From contig NC_008228.1 in assembly GCF_000014225.1 (NCBI RefSeq), positions 4,278,001 to 4,342,000 of the forward strand: a stretch of 64,000 nt of DNA, read 5' to 3'. Of this stretch, positions 37,358 through 46,519 are shown one piece after another. The notes below the pieces were generated by a model. The model was not told where the DNA came from. It saw nothing but the letters and a program-made list of their open reading frames with translations, and did not search any database. The position numbers and the translations under genes were made by a program. The DNA is from Paraglaciecola sp. T6c (lineage in GTDB: Bacteria; Pseudomonadota; Gammaproteobacteria; Enterobacterales; Alteromonadaceae). Position 1 is the stretch's first letter. Each line of letters starts with the position of its first letter.

Positions 37358-38673
37358 GATGAGCCTCCATGAGAAAATTTACTAATTACATATTTAAATA
37401 ACACTTTTACATCTTTGTCTTGGGCTAATATTTGGTAATGCTTAGTATATTCTTGTTTAAGTTTACTAAGATTGTCTTCAACTACTTTTACATCAGCATC
37501 AGAAGGCACACGTGACCATATTTGACTCCCATCACTTTTCAAATAATTCACAGTAATTGGAGCAGGTGCTCCATTTGCATCTAAATTATTCTTTGCACTT
37601 TTCATCCTGACTAAAGCGCTTTGTGTGGTACCAATATTGCTATCTAAGTCAAAAACATAGCCGTAAAGAGAGTCAAAGTCGTTACTTTTAATACTAAGAT
37701 CTGACTGGCGAACGTCATTTGGGGAAACACTATCTTCATAACTGATAATATTTTTTACTTCAGAAACACTAGACATATTGTAAGTTTTTTTGTTGACCCT
37801 ACTAAGGAGATCTGATGCATATCGATCTTTATCAGCATATGCTTCAATTGTGCGTTTTAACGCAGGAAGTATCGTCAATGCTCCTGAAGTAAGACTAACA
37901 TTAGCCTCTGGGTCCAACCTATTAATCATTGCGATTCTAACTTCAGGGTGTGTCGCTAAATAACTAGCAGAATCACCTGTCGCAAAATATTGTAAGTATT
38001 TCCGCTTACTTTTATTACTTTCACTACTACCCGGTGGAACATTCAAATTGTCGTAAACAAAGTCCAACGTAGCCAATAAGGACGTTTGATCGACGTAGTG
38101 TTTATTTGATTCTTCAGAATGCGAAATAGGTAAAACCGCTAGTTCTTTTCTGTTAAAGCCAAGAGTGAAGCTATCTGGAACGGAAGCCGTCATTGCAGAC
38201 CAAGAGAGATTCAATCCGAGACTTGTTTTAGTTGCAAAAAAAACAGGCCTTATTTCATTAGTTTGTAGCGGGTTACTCTTGTCAGTTTTTGATTTATGAG
38301 GTGCTCTATTTAATTCCAGCTTGGATTTAAATGGTTCGCCTTCTGTAGCAGAATTATAAAGGCGAGCCATTGTTACAGCTGCATTACCTGTTGCAAATGT
38401 TGAACTTATATCACCAGAAAAAAGTCCATCACTTTCAGTCTTAAAACTAGCGAGTGCCGGGAGTGTTTTCCCACCTTCAAATTGCGGTGTGATTACCCCT
38501 TCATTTCTAGAAATATCTAGGGCTACTGTTGGTGGGGTACTAGTAACTTCAAGACCTACATTGCTTTTAGTATAAAAGGCTGTTGAGTCTATACCGACGC
38601 ATCCAGACAATACAAATATTGCGAAACTAGTTGTTAGTATTCCTTTCCTCGGATTCATTTTTGCAAACTCCAT
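37354..38673 (-). CDS. Lipoprotein of unknown function
   Basis: The 439-residue product starts MEFAKMNPRKGILTT, and its signal peptide ends in the lipobox LSGC (Cys at 25, or 20 if the ATG at 38658 is used). Serine at +2 is absent (VGID follows), so outer-membrane sorting is likely. The mature part begins with a beta-like stretch (VALDISRNEGVITPQFEGGKTLPALASF) and has a helical, charged C-terminal third (SALVRMKSAKNNL, LSKLKQEYTKHYQILAQDKD). No family was recognised. It overlaps the upstream lipoprotein gene by 32-47 bases and the downstream small gene by 4, so the three form a tight operon. Confidence 0.75.
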   Translation of the reverse strand: MEFAKMNPRKGILTTSFAIFVLSGCVGIDSTAFYTKSNVGLEVTSTPPTVALDISRNEGVITPQFEGGKTLPALASFKTESDGLFSGDISSTFATGNAAVTMARLYNSATEGEPFKSKLELNRAPHKSKTDKSNPLQTNEIRPVFFATKTSLGLNLSWSAMTASVPDSFTLGFNRKELAVLPISHSEESNKHYVDQTSLLATLDFVYDNLNVPPGSSESNKSKRKYLQYFATGDSASYLATHPEVRIAMINRLDPEANVSLTSGALTILPALKRTIEAYADKDRYASDLLSRVNKKTYNMSSVSEVKNIISYEDSVSPNDVRQSDLSIKSNDFDSLYGYVFDLDSNIGTTQSALVRMKSAKNNLDANGAPAPITVNYLKSDGSQIWSRVPSDADVKVVEDNLSKLKQEYTKHYQILAQDKDVKVLFKYVISKFSHGGSS

Positions 38674-39064
38674 TTAGCATAAAGGGATTAGAGTTATCGA
38701 CCTTCACGTCAATCAAACTTCCTGTTGGCCATTCGAAACACAACAATTGATCACCTGATATGTCCAACAAAGTATTTTCACTGTACCCTATCGTTAAATG
38801 ACTACCTTCACGCAAACTTCCCGCTGCAATACCATAAGAGTTAACTTGATGGAGTACTGCTTTACCTTCATTTTCTCTAGGAACACGCATTTTTACGTGA
38901 GTAAACCCAATTACATGAAGTGTCTGTGTGTCATTGTCAAAATGGGTAACCGAACAACCATTTACTAGAAAAAAGGCAAGAATAAAAAAGGGAATATAGA
39001 AAGATTGTTGCAAATTACGCAGGGTTAAATAGTGCATATAAACAATCCATATTTCAAACAACAA
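38627..39064 (-). CDS. Small lipoprotein of unknown function
   Basis: The 145-residue protein has a hydrophobic signal (YIPFFILAFFLVNGC) ending in a lipobox with Cys at 37. The long N-terminal extension suggests the real start may be the ATG at residue 10 (MHYLTLRN). The mature part has two further cysteines (LLCFEWP and NGVCKNESEE), perhaps one disulfide. No family was recognised. It is the first gene of the lipoprotein/micro-gene operon and overlaps the next gene. Confidence 0.65.
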   Translation of the reverse strand: MLFEIWIVYMHYLTLRNLQQSFYIPFFILAFFLVNGCSVTHFDNDTQTLHVIGFTHVKMRVPRENEGKAVLHQVNSYGIAAGSLREGSHLTIGYSENTLLDISGDQLLCFEWPTGSLIDVKVDNSNPFMLNGVCKNESEERNTNN

Positions 39065-39900
39065 CTTACCTGTTTAAAAAATGAACTACTAATTTAAAAA
39101 TGTCAAGCTTCATTAATTTGCTGGTAAAGCCAGAGTACCCGCTAACCAATCAGCAGGACAAAAAGAAATAGTCGAAGGTCTATTCTACAAAGAGTAGGAT
39201 TAGATTCTGCTCAATGGTTAATCTTAACTACTGAGTTCGAAAAACCTTTTGCTATGCATCAGGTGCTGAGCAAATGATGAATGCGTTCAAGCGCCACACC
39301 CATCATCAACGGCTGCGAGGAATGACGAAAGCAAAAGTTCTGTTAAAGCGTGCTTAAATCAACTCCCAACATTACATATCATGCATATATTGTAGCCTAG
39401 CCCCTTGCCTAAAGGCTGATCTTACATGCCGTTCCCTTCCTCAGCGATCAAGATTCCAATAAAAATCCTCAAACGGCCTGACCTTAAGAAGGTCAACTCC
39501 AATGATTTATCGCGGCCGTTGCAGGAGCCAATAAACGACAAAACACTCGTAGCTGCATTGAATAAAAATGGCCAAGTTCAACGTTAGAAACGGCTACCTG
39601 ACTTTATGGTTATGCGCCAAATACTTTCACAGGAGCAAAGAAAGTGAATCACATAAAGAGATTAACCGGTCATCAAGAGAATAGAGCCCTTTACTGCAGC
39701 AATATTTACAATATTACCCGTAAGATAGTTAGCGAATTTTTGCTCCAGCGATTGTTATGGCGCAAAAAAACGATCCTATTTTCGTTGCGATCAGCCTACA
39801 AGCTGTATTACGACCGCAACTCAAACAATAACGTAAGAAATTGACAAAGTAGGTCTATGGTTTGCAACAAATATTAACTCACAATCTGAAGGGGTACATT
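39065..39900. other. Long gap with decayed coding sequence and repeat copy B
   Basis: About 830 bases with no convincing intact gene. Near 39258-39356 a plus-strand frame reads GAEQMMNAFKRHTHHQRLRG and runs to a stop after KVLLKRA. With an out-of-frame neighbour just upstream (LTTEFEKPFAMHQ), it looks like a frameshifted C-terminal scrap of a gene, possibly a transposase, not identified. A 66-codon frame at 39644-39844 lacks family resemblance. Repeat copy B is at 39434-39500. Confidence 0.4.
39434..39500 (+). repeat. Dispersed intergenic repeat, copy B
   Basis: It shares about 65 bases with copy C at 40321-40386, including CGGCCTGACCTTAAGAAGGT and the following CAACTCC. The segment GACCTTAAGAAGGTC (39480-39494) is a hairpin with arms GACCTT/AAGGTC. 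Confidence 0.8.
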
Positions 39901-40146
39901 ATGAGCAACAAACAATTTATCACGAACGTAGGTATTGGACTTGCCGCCGCATCGGCAGGCATTCTAGCAAGAAAAACGCTACAAAAATCGTGGGAAAAGG
40001 TAACTAACGAACCCGCCCCGAAAGACAAGGGAAGTGAAAACACTGACCTTAAAGAGGCTGTAACGTGGGCAGTAGTGTCAGGCATTGGTGCTGGTCTTGC
40101 TAGAATGGCCGTTCAATATGTAATCGACAAACGCCAGTCAAAATAA
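39901..40146 (+). CDS. DUF4235-like small membrane protein
   Basis: The 81-residue protein has two glycine-rich hydrophobic segments, NVGIGLAAASAGILA (about 8-22) and AVVSGIGAGLARMAV (about 58-72). Between them is a charged linker with WEKVTNEPAPKDKG. The arrangement, including the W-K-x-T-xxxP linker, matches DUF4235 proteins. The start is the ATG at 39901, with AAGGGG about 8 bases upstream. Its function is unknown. Repeat copies B and C flank it. Confidence 0.75.
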   Translation: MSNKQFITNVGIGLAAASAGILARKTLQKSWEKVTNEPAPKDKGSENTDLKEAVTWAVVSGIGAGLARMAVQYVIDKRQSK

Positions 40147-40320
40147 CGCTTTAAAATTGATAGCGTTTAAAAATATCAGAAGGACGGTTTAGAGAAACCC
40201 GTGATAAAAATCGTCAATTTTCAGGGCTGAACCACTCTCGATTTGTGTCTTGTAAAAACACATTCCCTACATATCTTGTGGTTCAGCCTCTGGCCTAAAA
40301 ATTAACCCTAAACGCCCTTT

Positions 40321-40386
40321 CCTTCCTCAACGCTCAACATTCCAGTGAAAATCCTCGATCGGCCTGACCTTAAGAAGGTCAACTCC
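40321..40386 (+). repeat. Dispersed intergenic repeat, copy C
   Basis: It is closely similar to copy B, with the same hairpin GACCTTAAGAAGGTC at 40366-40380. The two copies bracket the DUF4235-like gene. The rest of the 40147-40552 gap holds no gene. Confidence 0.8.
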
Positions 40387-40552
40387 TCGTGTAGGAAGCT
40401 CCATCTTGCAGAAGGAGAAAATCAGTAGATAATTTTAGTGATGGGTGCTTGTATATTTTTATGAACAATAAGGTTAAGTTTAATATTCAAGCAAGAGAGA
40501 AAATAAATTAAAACTTAAGGAACAGCTTTAAACGCTGATAACAAGGAAGCCA

Positions 40553-42739
40553 ATGAAACTTAAATTAGCTTTAGAAAATTGCTATGGAATAAATCAGTTA
40601 AATAGAGAATTTGATTTCACAAAATCAGTAAGTAACGTTGGTGTTAATTCACTCTATGCGCCAAACGGCACGCTAAAAACATCACTTGCTAAAACCTTTA
40701 TCGATGTGATCAACGGAAAAGAAACCAAAGATTTGATCTTTCCTAAGCGTGTGACTAAAAGAAATATCACTATTGATAATGTGGCTATCACTCCTGAGCA
40801 AATCATGGTGATAGAGTCATACAATGAAAGTTATAGCTCTAAGCAAGTTTCAACACTGTTAGTAAACGATACGCTAAAGCAACAATACGATACAGCGTTA
40901 AAAGAAGTTGACCAAAAGCGCACAGCGCTAGTTAAAGCAATAGCGAAGCCAGCAGGTAAAAAAGGCGTTGCTATCAATGCTTTTCCTAAATTAATTTGTG
41001 AAACTTTTGGGAAGCCTGAAAAGACATTCTTAGAGTTACTAGCAGAGTTACAGCAAGAAACAGTGCCGGACTACAGTTACTATACCGCTTATAAGTTTGC
41101 AGACCTATTTAACGATAAGGTATTAGCGGTAATCGCTGAAGGTGACTTTGCCAAAGAGTTATCAGATTACGTTGATACTTACGATAAATTAATTGACCAA
41201 TCAACAGTGTTAACAAAAAGCTTCAATCATCAAAAAGCCGGTATAGTTTCCAAAAACCTTGGCGAGGCGGACTTTTTTAAGGCGAAACATAGTGTCAATA
41301 TATCAGTAGATGGTAAGCCTCAATTGGCTGAAGATTTAGAACAACTAAATGCAATATTACAAGCTGAACAAGAGAAAGTACTCAATAGCGATGACCTAAA
41401 ACAACAATTTGCAAAAATAGACGATAAGTTAAAAACAAAAGATACTGCTGCTTTTAGAGATTTTATTACTGAAAACCCAGCGTTGCTCGCTGACTATCAA
41501 GATATCCCTCAATTTAAAAAAACGGTTATTAAAAGCTACCTACAAGCGCATCAAAGTTTATGGGATGACTTAGTCACAACCTACCAAAATAACCAAGCTG
41601 TGGTTGAAGGTATTATTCAACAAGCTAAAGCCGAACAAACAACCTGGGCAGCTGTAGTTAATACGTTTAACGAACGTTTTACCGTGCCATTTAAACTAAG
41701 CGTAAACAATCAAGATGACGTTATTTTAAATAACCAGGCTCCAACAATTCAGTTTGAATTTAATGATGGACGTAGCGCTCCTGAAATAGTCAACCAAGAA
41801 AGCTTAATTGAAGCGCTTAGCCAAGGTGAAAAACGCGCATTATACATTCTGAATGTGCTATTTGAGGTCGAGGTTAAAAAGCAGCAAGCAATGCCAACGA
41901 TTATCGTCATTGACGATATTGCAGATTCATTCGATTATAAAAACAAATACGCTATTGTCGAATATTTACAAGACATTGCTGGAATAGATATCTTTCACTT
42001 ATTTTCACTGACTCACAATTTTGATTTTCACCGAATAATCAGTAGCAGAGTGGGCGTTAAACGCAAAAATAGATTAATGGCAACGCGTTGTGTTGATACA
42101 ACTGACATTTCCCAAGAAAGATATCAAAATGATGTTTTTGCCGCTTGGAAACAAGAGCTAACAGGTAATGTTGGATATTTATTAGCAAGTATTCCATTTG
42201 CACGAAATATAGCTGAATACTGCGGTCATCAGGCGCACTACACAAAGTTAACCTCTCTATTACACATAAAACTGGATACTACCGATATTAAGGTATCCGA
42301 TCTTGAAAATATCTATAAAGCCATCTTTGCAGACCAACAAGGCTTAGTATTACCAAATCAAGAAAATATATTAAAAGACATGATTTATGCTAAAAGCGAA
42401 GAGTTACTGCAAGGTAATACCGATGCTATAGAGTTAGAAAATAAGGTGATATTAGCCATCTCTATTCGCCTAAAAGCTGAAGAATTTATGATCAGCCAAA
42501 TAAACGATAGTGTTTTCGTTTTGGGTATCACCAAAGATCAAACTAGAAAGCTATTCAATAGGTATTGTGATTTATTTTCAAGCGAGTTAACAATTCAGGC
42601 GTTACTTGATCAGGTAAACCTAATGACGCCTGAGAATATTCATCTTAACTCATTCATGTACGAACCCATTTTAGATATGTCTGCTCATAGGCTTTACAAG
42701 CTGTATGCAGATATCAAACGATTATCAGATACCAAATAA
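40553..42739 (+). CDS. AAA_13-type ATPase, PrrC/RloC-like, candidate anti-phage protein
   Basis: The 728-residue ABC/SMC-like ATPase has a P-loop at 36-44 reading APNGTLKTS: the Lys (K42) is kept, but the usual last Gly is Leu. The ABC signature is LSQGEKRAL (422-430), and the Walker B reads IIVIDDIADSFD with D454/D455; a switch His lies in SLTHNFDFHR. A long, coil-rich middle (about 95-380) has no CxxC zinc hook, unlike RloC. After the ATPase core, RNIAE (551-555) and nearby histidines recall the RxxxE...H nuclease motif of PrrC. That match is loose. The gene is AT-rich, in an accessory region, with a truncated frame 10 bases downstream. Confidence 0.75.
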   Translation: MKLKLALENCYGINQLNREFDFTKSVSNVGVNSLYAPNGTLKTSLAKTFIDVINGKETKDLIFPKRVTKRNITIDNVAITPEQIMVIESYNESYSSKQVSTLLVNDTLKQQYDTALKEVDQKRTALVKAIAKPAGKKGVAINAFPKLICETFGKPEKTFLELLAELQQETVPDYSYYTAYKFADLFNDKVLAVIAEGDFAKELSDYVDTYDKLIDQSTVLTKSFNHQKAGIVSKNLGEADFFKAKHSVNISVDGKPQLAEDLEQLNAILQAEQEKVLNSDDLKQQFAKIDDKLKTKDTAAFRDFITENPALLADYQDIPQFKKTVIKSYLQAHQSLWDDLVTTYQNNQAVVEGIIQQAKAEQTTWAAVVNTFNERFTVPFKLSVNNQDDVILNNQAPTIQFEFNDGRSAPEIVNQESLIEALSQGEKRALYILNVLFEVEVKKQQAMPTIIVIDDIADSFDYKNKYAIVEYLQDIAGIDIFHLFSLTHNFDFHRIISSRVGVKRKNRLMATRCVDTTDISQERYQNDVFAAWKQELTGNVGYLLASIPFARNIAEYCGHQAHYTKLTSLLHIKLDTTDIKVSDLENIYKAIFADQQGLVLPNQENILKDMIYAKSEELLQGNTDAIELENKVILAISIRLKAEEFMISQINDSVFVLGITKDQTRKLFNRYCDLFSSELTIQALLDQVNLMTPENIHLNSFMYEPILDMSAHRLYKLYADIKRLSDTK

Positions 42740-42749
42740 AGCAATAAAC

Positions 42750-42890
42750 ATGAAAAAAATGGAACAGATAAGCAAGCAATCAGCTGAATCTAAAAGCCTT
42801 GCTATGATCGATGCCAACATTGACCTATCAAAACAGATATCCCCTGATGTATTCCCGAATTCAGATAATAAGTGCACCACTCATGGTTAA
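42750..42890 (+). pseudogene. Truncated reading frame after the AAA_13 ATPase
   Basis: An ATG 10 bases past the ATPase stop opens a 46-codon frame (MKKMEQISKQSAESKSLA, then MIDANIDLSKQISPDVFP). It reads like a normal charged N-terminus, but it runs straight into IS30-like sequence and stops. Inference: the 5' end of a gene co-transcribed with the ATPase, cut by a mobile element that has since decayed. Confidence 0.4.
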
Positions 42891-42989
42891 TTGGGGATAG
42901 ACGAACAACTGCCTGTTGGTGGTATTCTTAAGTCGCCAAACAAAAAGAGTATCACCATGAGTTACAAGCAGTTGATCGAAGCAGAATAA
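42885..42989 (+). mobile_element. IS30-family 5' remnant
   Basis: At 42957 an ATG begins MSYKQLIEAE and then hits TAA. This is the conserved start of IS30-family transposases, which continue with a helix-turn-helix. About 70 bases of leader precede it, and the rest of the element is missing. The remnant was likely left by insertion and deletion. Confidence 0.6.
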
Positions 42990-43000
42990 AAGAATAAAAG

Positions 43001-43029
43001 GGGTCAGAGTCATTTTAAAATACTGACCC
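43001..43029. repeat. Inverted repeat GGGTCAG...CTGACCC
   Basis: GGGTCAG (43001-43007) and CTGACCC (43023-43029) enclose a smaller palindrome ATTTTAAAAT. The flanking AAAAGGGGTCAGAGTCATTT is of a type I have seen repeatedly in gammaproteobacterial mobile DNA. It directly follows the IS30 remnant. Confidence 0.55.
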
Positions 43030-43297
43030 TAAACTTGTCATAAGAGCCTGTTTAACTCTTCTACGAAATCCTGAAAATCTTAACTTAAGAAAAAGAAACA
43101 CCTTCTTGTATGGCAAAGCCATGCTTTTGATGTACCGCGACTCCAATTTTCCAGATTTTAGATAGACTTGCCAGATGCTCTGACATGGACGTCAGGGCAA
43201 GGCGAACCGCTTTACATGGATGTTACCTTTCGCCGCTCTGGCATTGAAGTCTATTATAAATATGAATTGAAAATTGGCTGGAGCGCGGCTTCTTTTG

Positions 43298-43352
43298 CCT
43301 ACTTTTCTTAGCTGTAGAAGAAGAGTAGGTCTCCCAGCATGGATGCTGGGAG
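43298..43352. repeat. Two adjacent hairpins downstream of gcvP
   Basis: CCTACTTTTCTT (43298-43309) pairs imperfectly with AGAAGAAGAGTAGG (43316-43329). CTCCCAGCAT (43331-43340) pairs perfectly with ATGCTGGGAG (43343-43352). They lie 50-100 bases past the gcvP stop on its strand and may end the transcript, or they may be part of a palindromic repeat element spanning about 43180-43380. Confidence 0.6.
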
Positions 43353-43405
43353 AAAAAAGCCATGGATGGCGGTAAGCGAAGCGCATGCTTTTAAGCGTAG
43401 CGCCC

Positions 43406-46315
43406 CTACTCTTCTATATAACTCTCAATACTCGGGCAAGAACAAATCAAATTGCGATCCCCGAACACATCATCGATGCGGTTAACCGAAGGCCAGAATT
43501 TGTTTTTCGCTACGCTGGCGACCGGGTATGCCGCTGTGTGACGATCGTAACTGCGATCCCAGTTGGCGTCGCAAATATCATCTAGGGTGTGCGGTGCGTT
43601 GTATAATGGGTTGTCTGTTGCGCTCCACTCACCTGATTCTACTTTTGCCGCTTCTGCGCGAATGCATACCATGGCTTCGATGAAGCGGTCTAGCTCGACT
43701 TTGGCTTCTGATTCCGTTGGTTCGATCATCAGTGTACCCGCTACTGGGAAGCTCATGGTCGGTGCGTGGAAGCCGTAATCGTTTAAGCGCTTGGCGATGT
43801 CGACTTCGGTGACGCCTGATGCTTCTTTAATAGGGCGCAAGTCGATAATACATTCGTGTGCTACGCGGCCATTTCGCCCGCGATACAAGACGTTGTAGTG
43901 GCCGTCTAGCTTATTGGCGATGTAGTTAGCGTTTAAAATTGCTACTTCGGTAGCCTTTTTAAGCCCTGCACTGCCCATCATTTTGATGTACATGTAGCTG
44001 ATGGGCAAAATGGATGCACTGCCCCAAGGCGCTGCAGATACTGCGCCATTGCCGGCACTGGTGTTGCCTGTGTCGATCACTTTATGGTTTGGCAAAAACG
44101 GGGCTAAATGGGATTTAACACCGATTGGCCCCATACCTGGGCCGCCGCCACCGTGTGGAATGCAGAAGGTTTTGTGCAAGTTTAAGTGCGATACATCAGA
44201 GCCAATGTAGCCAGGTGAGGTAATGCCTACCTGTGCGTTCATGTTGGCACCGTCAAGATACACCTGACCACCAAATTCGTGCACTATGTCGCACATTTCT
44301 TTGATGGTTTCTTCGTACACACCATGGGTAGATGGGTAGGTGATCATGGCGCAAGACAGGTTGTCTGCCACTTCTGCGGCTTTCTTGCGTAAATCGGCTA
44401 AATCGACGTTGCCGTTTTTATCACAGTTCACCACCACCACTTTCAGGCTGACCATTTGCGCTGACGCTGGGTTAGTGCCGTGTGCAGAGCTTGGGATAAG
44501 GCAAATATTACGATGCCCTTCGTTGCGGCTTTCGTGGTAACGCTGAATAGCGATAAGACCAGCGTATTCGCCCTGTGCACCTGAGTTGGGCTGCATTGAA
44601 AGCGCATCGTAACCTGTGATATCTAGCAACCATTCGCTTAATTCGCTGAGCATTTGGCTGTAGCCTTGTGCTTGTTCGATAGGCGCGAACGGGTGCAATT
44701 TACCAAACTCAGGCCACGTCACTGGGATCATTTCAGCGGTGGCATTCAGTTTCATGGTGCACGAACCTAAGCTTATCATCGAGTGATTAAGCGCTAAATC
44801 TTTGTCTTCTAGTGATTTGATATAACGCAGCATTTCAGTTTCTGACTGGTAGCTGTTGAACACTTCGTGGGTCAAAATGTCGCTGGTGCGCACTAAATCA
44901 GTCGGAATGGACTGACTGCCTTTCGCCACAATTTGCTGATCAAGTTGGTTAATGTCTAAACCATGATCGTCGCCTAACAACACGTTGAACAGGTTTTGTA
45001 GGTCATCCCGGGTGGTGGTCTCATCAAGGCTGATACCCACAGCGCCGTCTAAATCGGTGCGTAAATTCATTTGCGCGGCATGAGCTGCAGCCACGATCGC
45101 GTCTTTTTTGTCGCCAACATTCACGGTAATGGTGTCGAACCACGTGCTATTGGCCAGACTCACGCCTTTGTCGGCATGTTGAGTAATACCAGCGGCAAGA
45201 ATGTCCGCAAAGCGGTGAATACGTGACGCAATGGTTTTTAAACCATCTGGGCCGTGGTACACAGCGTAGAACGATGCCATGTTGGCCAGTAACACCTGAG
45301 CAGTACAAATGTTTGAGTTGGCCTTTTCACGGCGGATATGTTGCTCACGCGTTTGCAGTGCCATCCGCAAGGCTGGGCGACCACGCGTGTCTTTTGACAC
45401 ACCAATAATACGCCCAGGTAAAGAGCGCTTGTAGGCATCTCGCGTGGCGAAAAACGCAGCGTGTGGCCCGCCGTAGCCCATAGGTACGCCAAAACGTTGA
45501 GCAGAGCCTAACACCACGTCTGCACCCATTTCACTTGGCGCTTTAAGTAGTACCAAGCTCATGATATCAGCCGATACCGCGACTATGCCTTTGTTTGCCT
45601 GAACTTGGGCGATGATGTCGGTTAAATCATTTACTGCCCCTGTGGTGCCTGGGTATTGTAACAAGGCACCGAATACATCATGGCTGGCTGCATCTGCCGC
45701 TTTGCCCACAACGACGTCAAAACCGAACATATCCGCACGGGTTTGAATCACATCAAAGGTTTGCGGGTGTACATCGTCGGCCACAAAGAACAGGTTTGAT
45801 TTTTTGTTTTTCGATACGCGTTTAGCAAGGCCCATGGCCTCAGCTGCAGCGGTAGCTTCATCTAGCAATGAAGCAGAGGCAAGCTCCATTCCAGTTAAAT
45901 CAATGGTCACTTGCTGAAAGTTAAGCAGCGCTTGCAAACGCCCTTGGGCGATTTCCGGCTGATAGGGCGTGTACGCTGTGTACCAACCTGGGTTTTCTAG
46001 CACGTTACGTAAAATAACGTTCGGGGTTAGGGTATCGCTGTAACCCATACCAATGTAAGAACGGTTTACTTGGTTCTTGCTGGCCACGGTTTTCAAATAG
46101 GCCAAGGCTTGTGCCTCAGTTTGGCTTTCACCCACGTTTAGGCTTTCTGGCAAACGAATACCTTCAGGTACGGTTTGCTGCATTAAATCGTTCAACGAGT
46201 CGGCACCAACACATTCCAACATGTCAGCCATTTCAGCTTCACTTGGGCCAATATGGCGGCGAATAAAATCTTGCGTTTGCTCTAACTGCGAAAGGGAAAA
46301 ATTAGCATGTGGCAT
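43406..46315 (-). CDS. gcvP: Glycine dehydrogenase (decarboxylating), P protein
   Basis: The P protein decarboxylates glycine with pyridoxal phosphate and passes the aminomethyl group to GcvH. The 969-residue single-chain form fits. The PLP lysine lies in [18 protein letters not shown], and FTRRHIG-like FIRRHIG is near the start. Other family blocks are YIGMGYSDT and [12 protein letters not shown]. It is the last gene of gcvT-gcvH-gcvP on the minus strand, 204 bases after gcvH with a hairpin in between. Confidence 0.98.
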   Translation of the reverse strand: MPHANFSLSQLEQTQDFIRRHIGPSEAEMADMLECVGADSLNDLMQQTVPEGIRLPESLNVGESQTEAQALAYLKTVASKNQVNRSYIGMGYSDTLTPNVILRNVLENPGWYTAYTPYQPEIAQGRLQALLNFQQVTIDLTGMELASASLLDEATAAAEAMGLAKRVSKNKKSNLFFVADDVHPQTFDVIQTRADMFGFDVVVGKAADAASHDVFGALLQYPGTTGAVNDLTDIIAQVQANKGIVAVSADIMSLVLLKAPSEMGADVVLGSAQRFGVPMGYGGPHAAFFATRDAYKRSLPGRIIGVSKDTRGRPALRMALQTREQHIRREKANSNICTAQVLLANMASFYAVYHGPDGLKTIASRIHRFADILAAGITQHADKGVSLANSTWFDTITVNVGDKKDAIVAAAHAAQMNLRTDLDGAVGISLDETTTRDDLQNLFNVLLGDDHGLDINQLDQQIVAKGSQSIPTDLVRTSDILTHEVFNSYQSETEMLRYIKSLEDKDLALNHSMISLGSCTMKLNATAEMIPVTWPEFGKLHPFAPIEQAQGYSQMLSELSEWLLDITGYDALSMQPNSGAQGEYAGLIAIQRYHESRNEGHRNICLIPSSAHGTNPASAQMVSLKVVVVNCDKNGNVDLADLRKKAAEVADNLSCAMITYPSTHGVYEETIKEMCDIVHEFGGQVYLDGANMNAQVGITSPGYIGSDVSHLNLHKTFCIPHGGGGPGMGPIGVKSHLAPFLPNHKVIDTGNTSAGNGAVSAAPWGSASILPISYMYIKMMGSAGLKKATEVAILNANYIANKLDGHYNVLYRGRNGRVAHECIIDLRPIKEASGVTEVDIAKRLNDYGFHAPTMSFPVAGTLMIEPTESEAKVELDRFIEAMVCIRAEAAKVESGEWSATDNPLYNAPHTLDDICDANWDRSYDRHTAAYPVASVAKNKFWPSVNRIDDVFGDRNLICSCPSIESYIEE

Positions 46316-46470
46316 AACTGGCTTACCGATTCCTTAAAACGTGAGTGGCCTAAATCAAAGCAAACAACTTTGATTTAAGTAATATATTTGGTGATACAAG
46401 GGGCAGTGTTAGCCTATGTTGCCGTTGGCAAGGCACTAACTCTGCTTAGAAACATGAAAAACAACCATCG

Positions 46471-46506
46471 TTAAAACAACAAAGAGCAACACTAGGTTGC
46501 TCTTTG
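46471..46506 (-). terminator. Hairpin between gcvH and gcvP
   Basis: CAAAGAGCAAC (46480-46490) pairs perfectly with GTTGCTCTTTG (46496-46506) around ACTAG. On the minus strand it is followed by TTGTTTTAAC. It lies 13 bases after the gcvH stop, so it should reduce read-through into gcvP or protect the gcvTH message. Confidence 0.7.
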
Positions 46507-46519
46507 TATTAACGAATAC

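Noticed and set aside
39644-39844. 66-codon plus-strand frame
   Set aside because: AAAGAAAGTG before a weak start is not convincing, and the protein has no family features; left as possible but unsupported.
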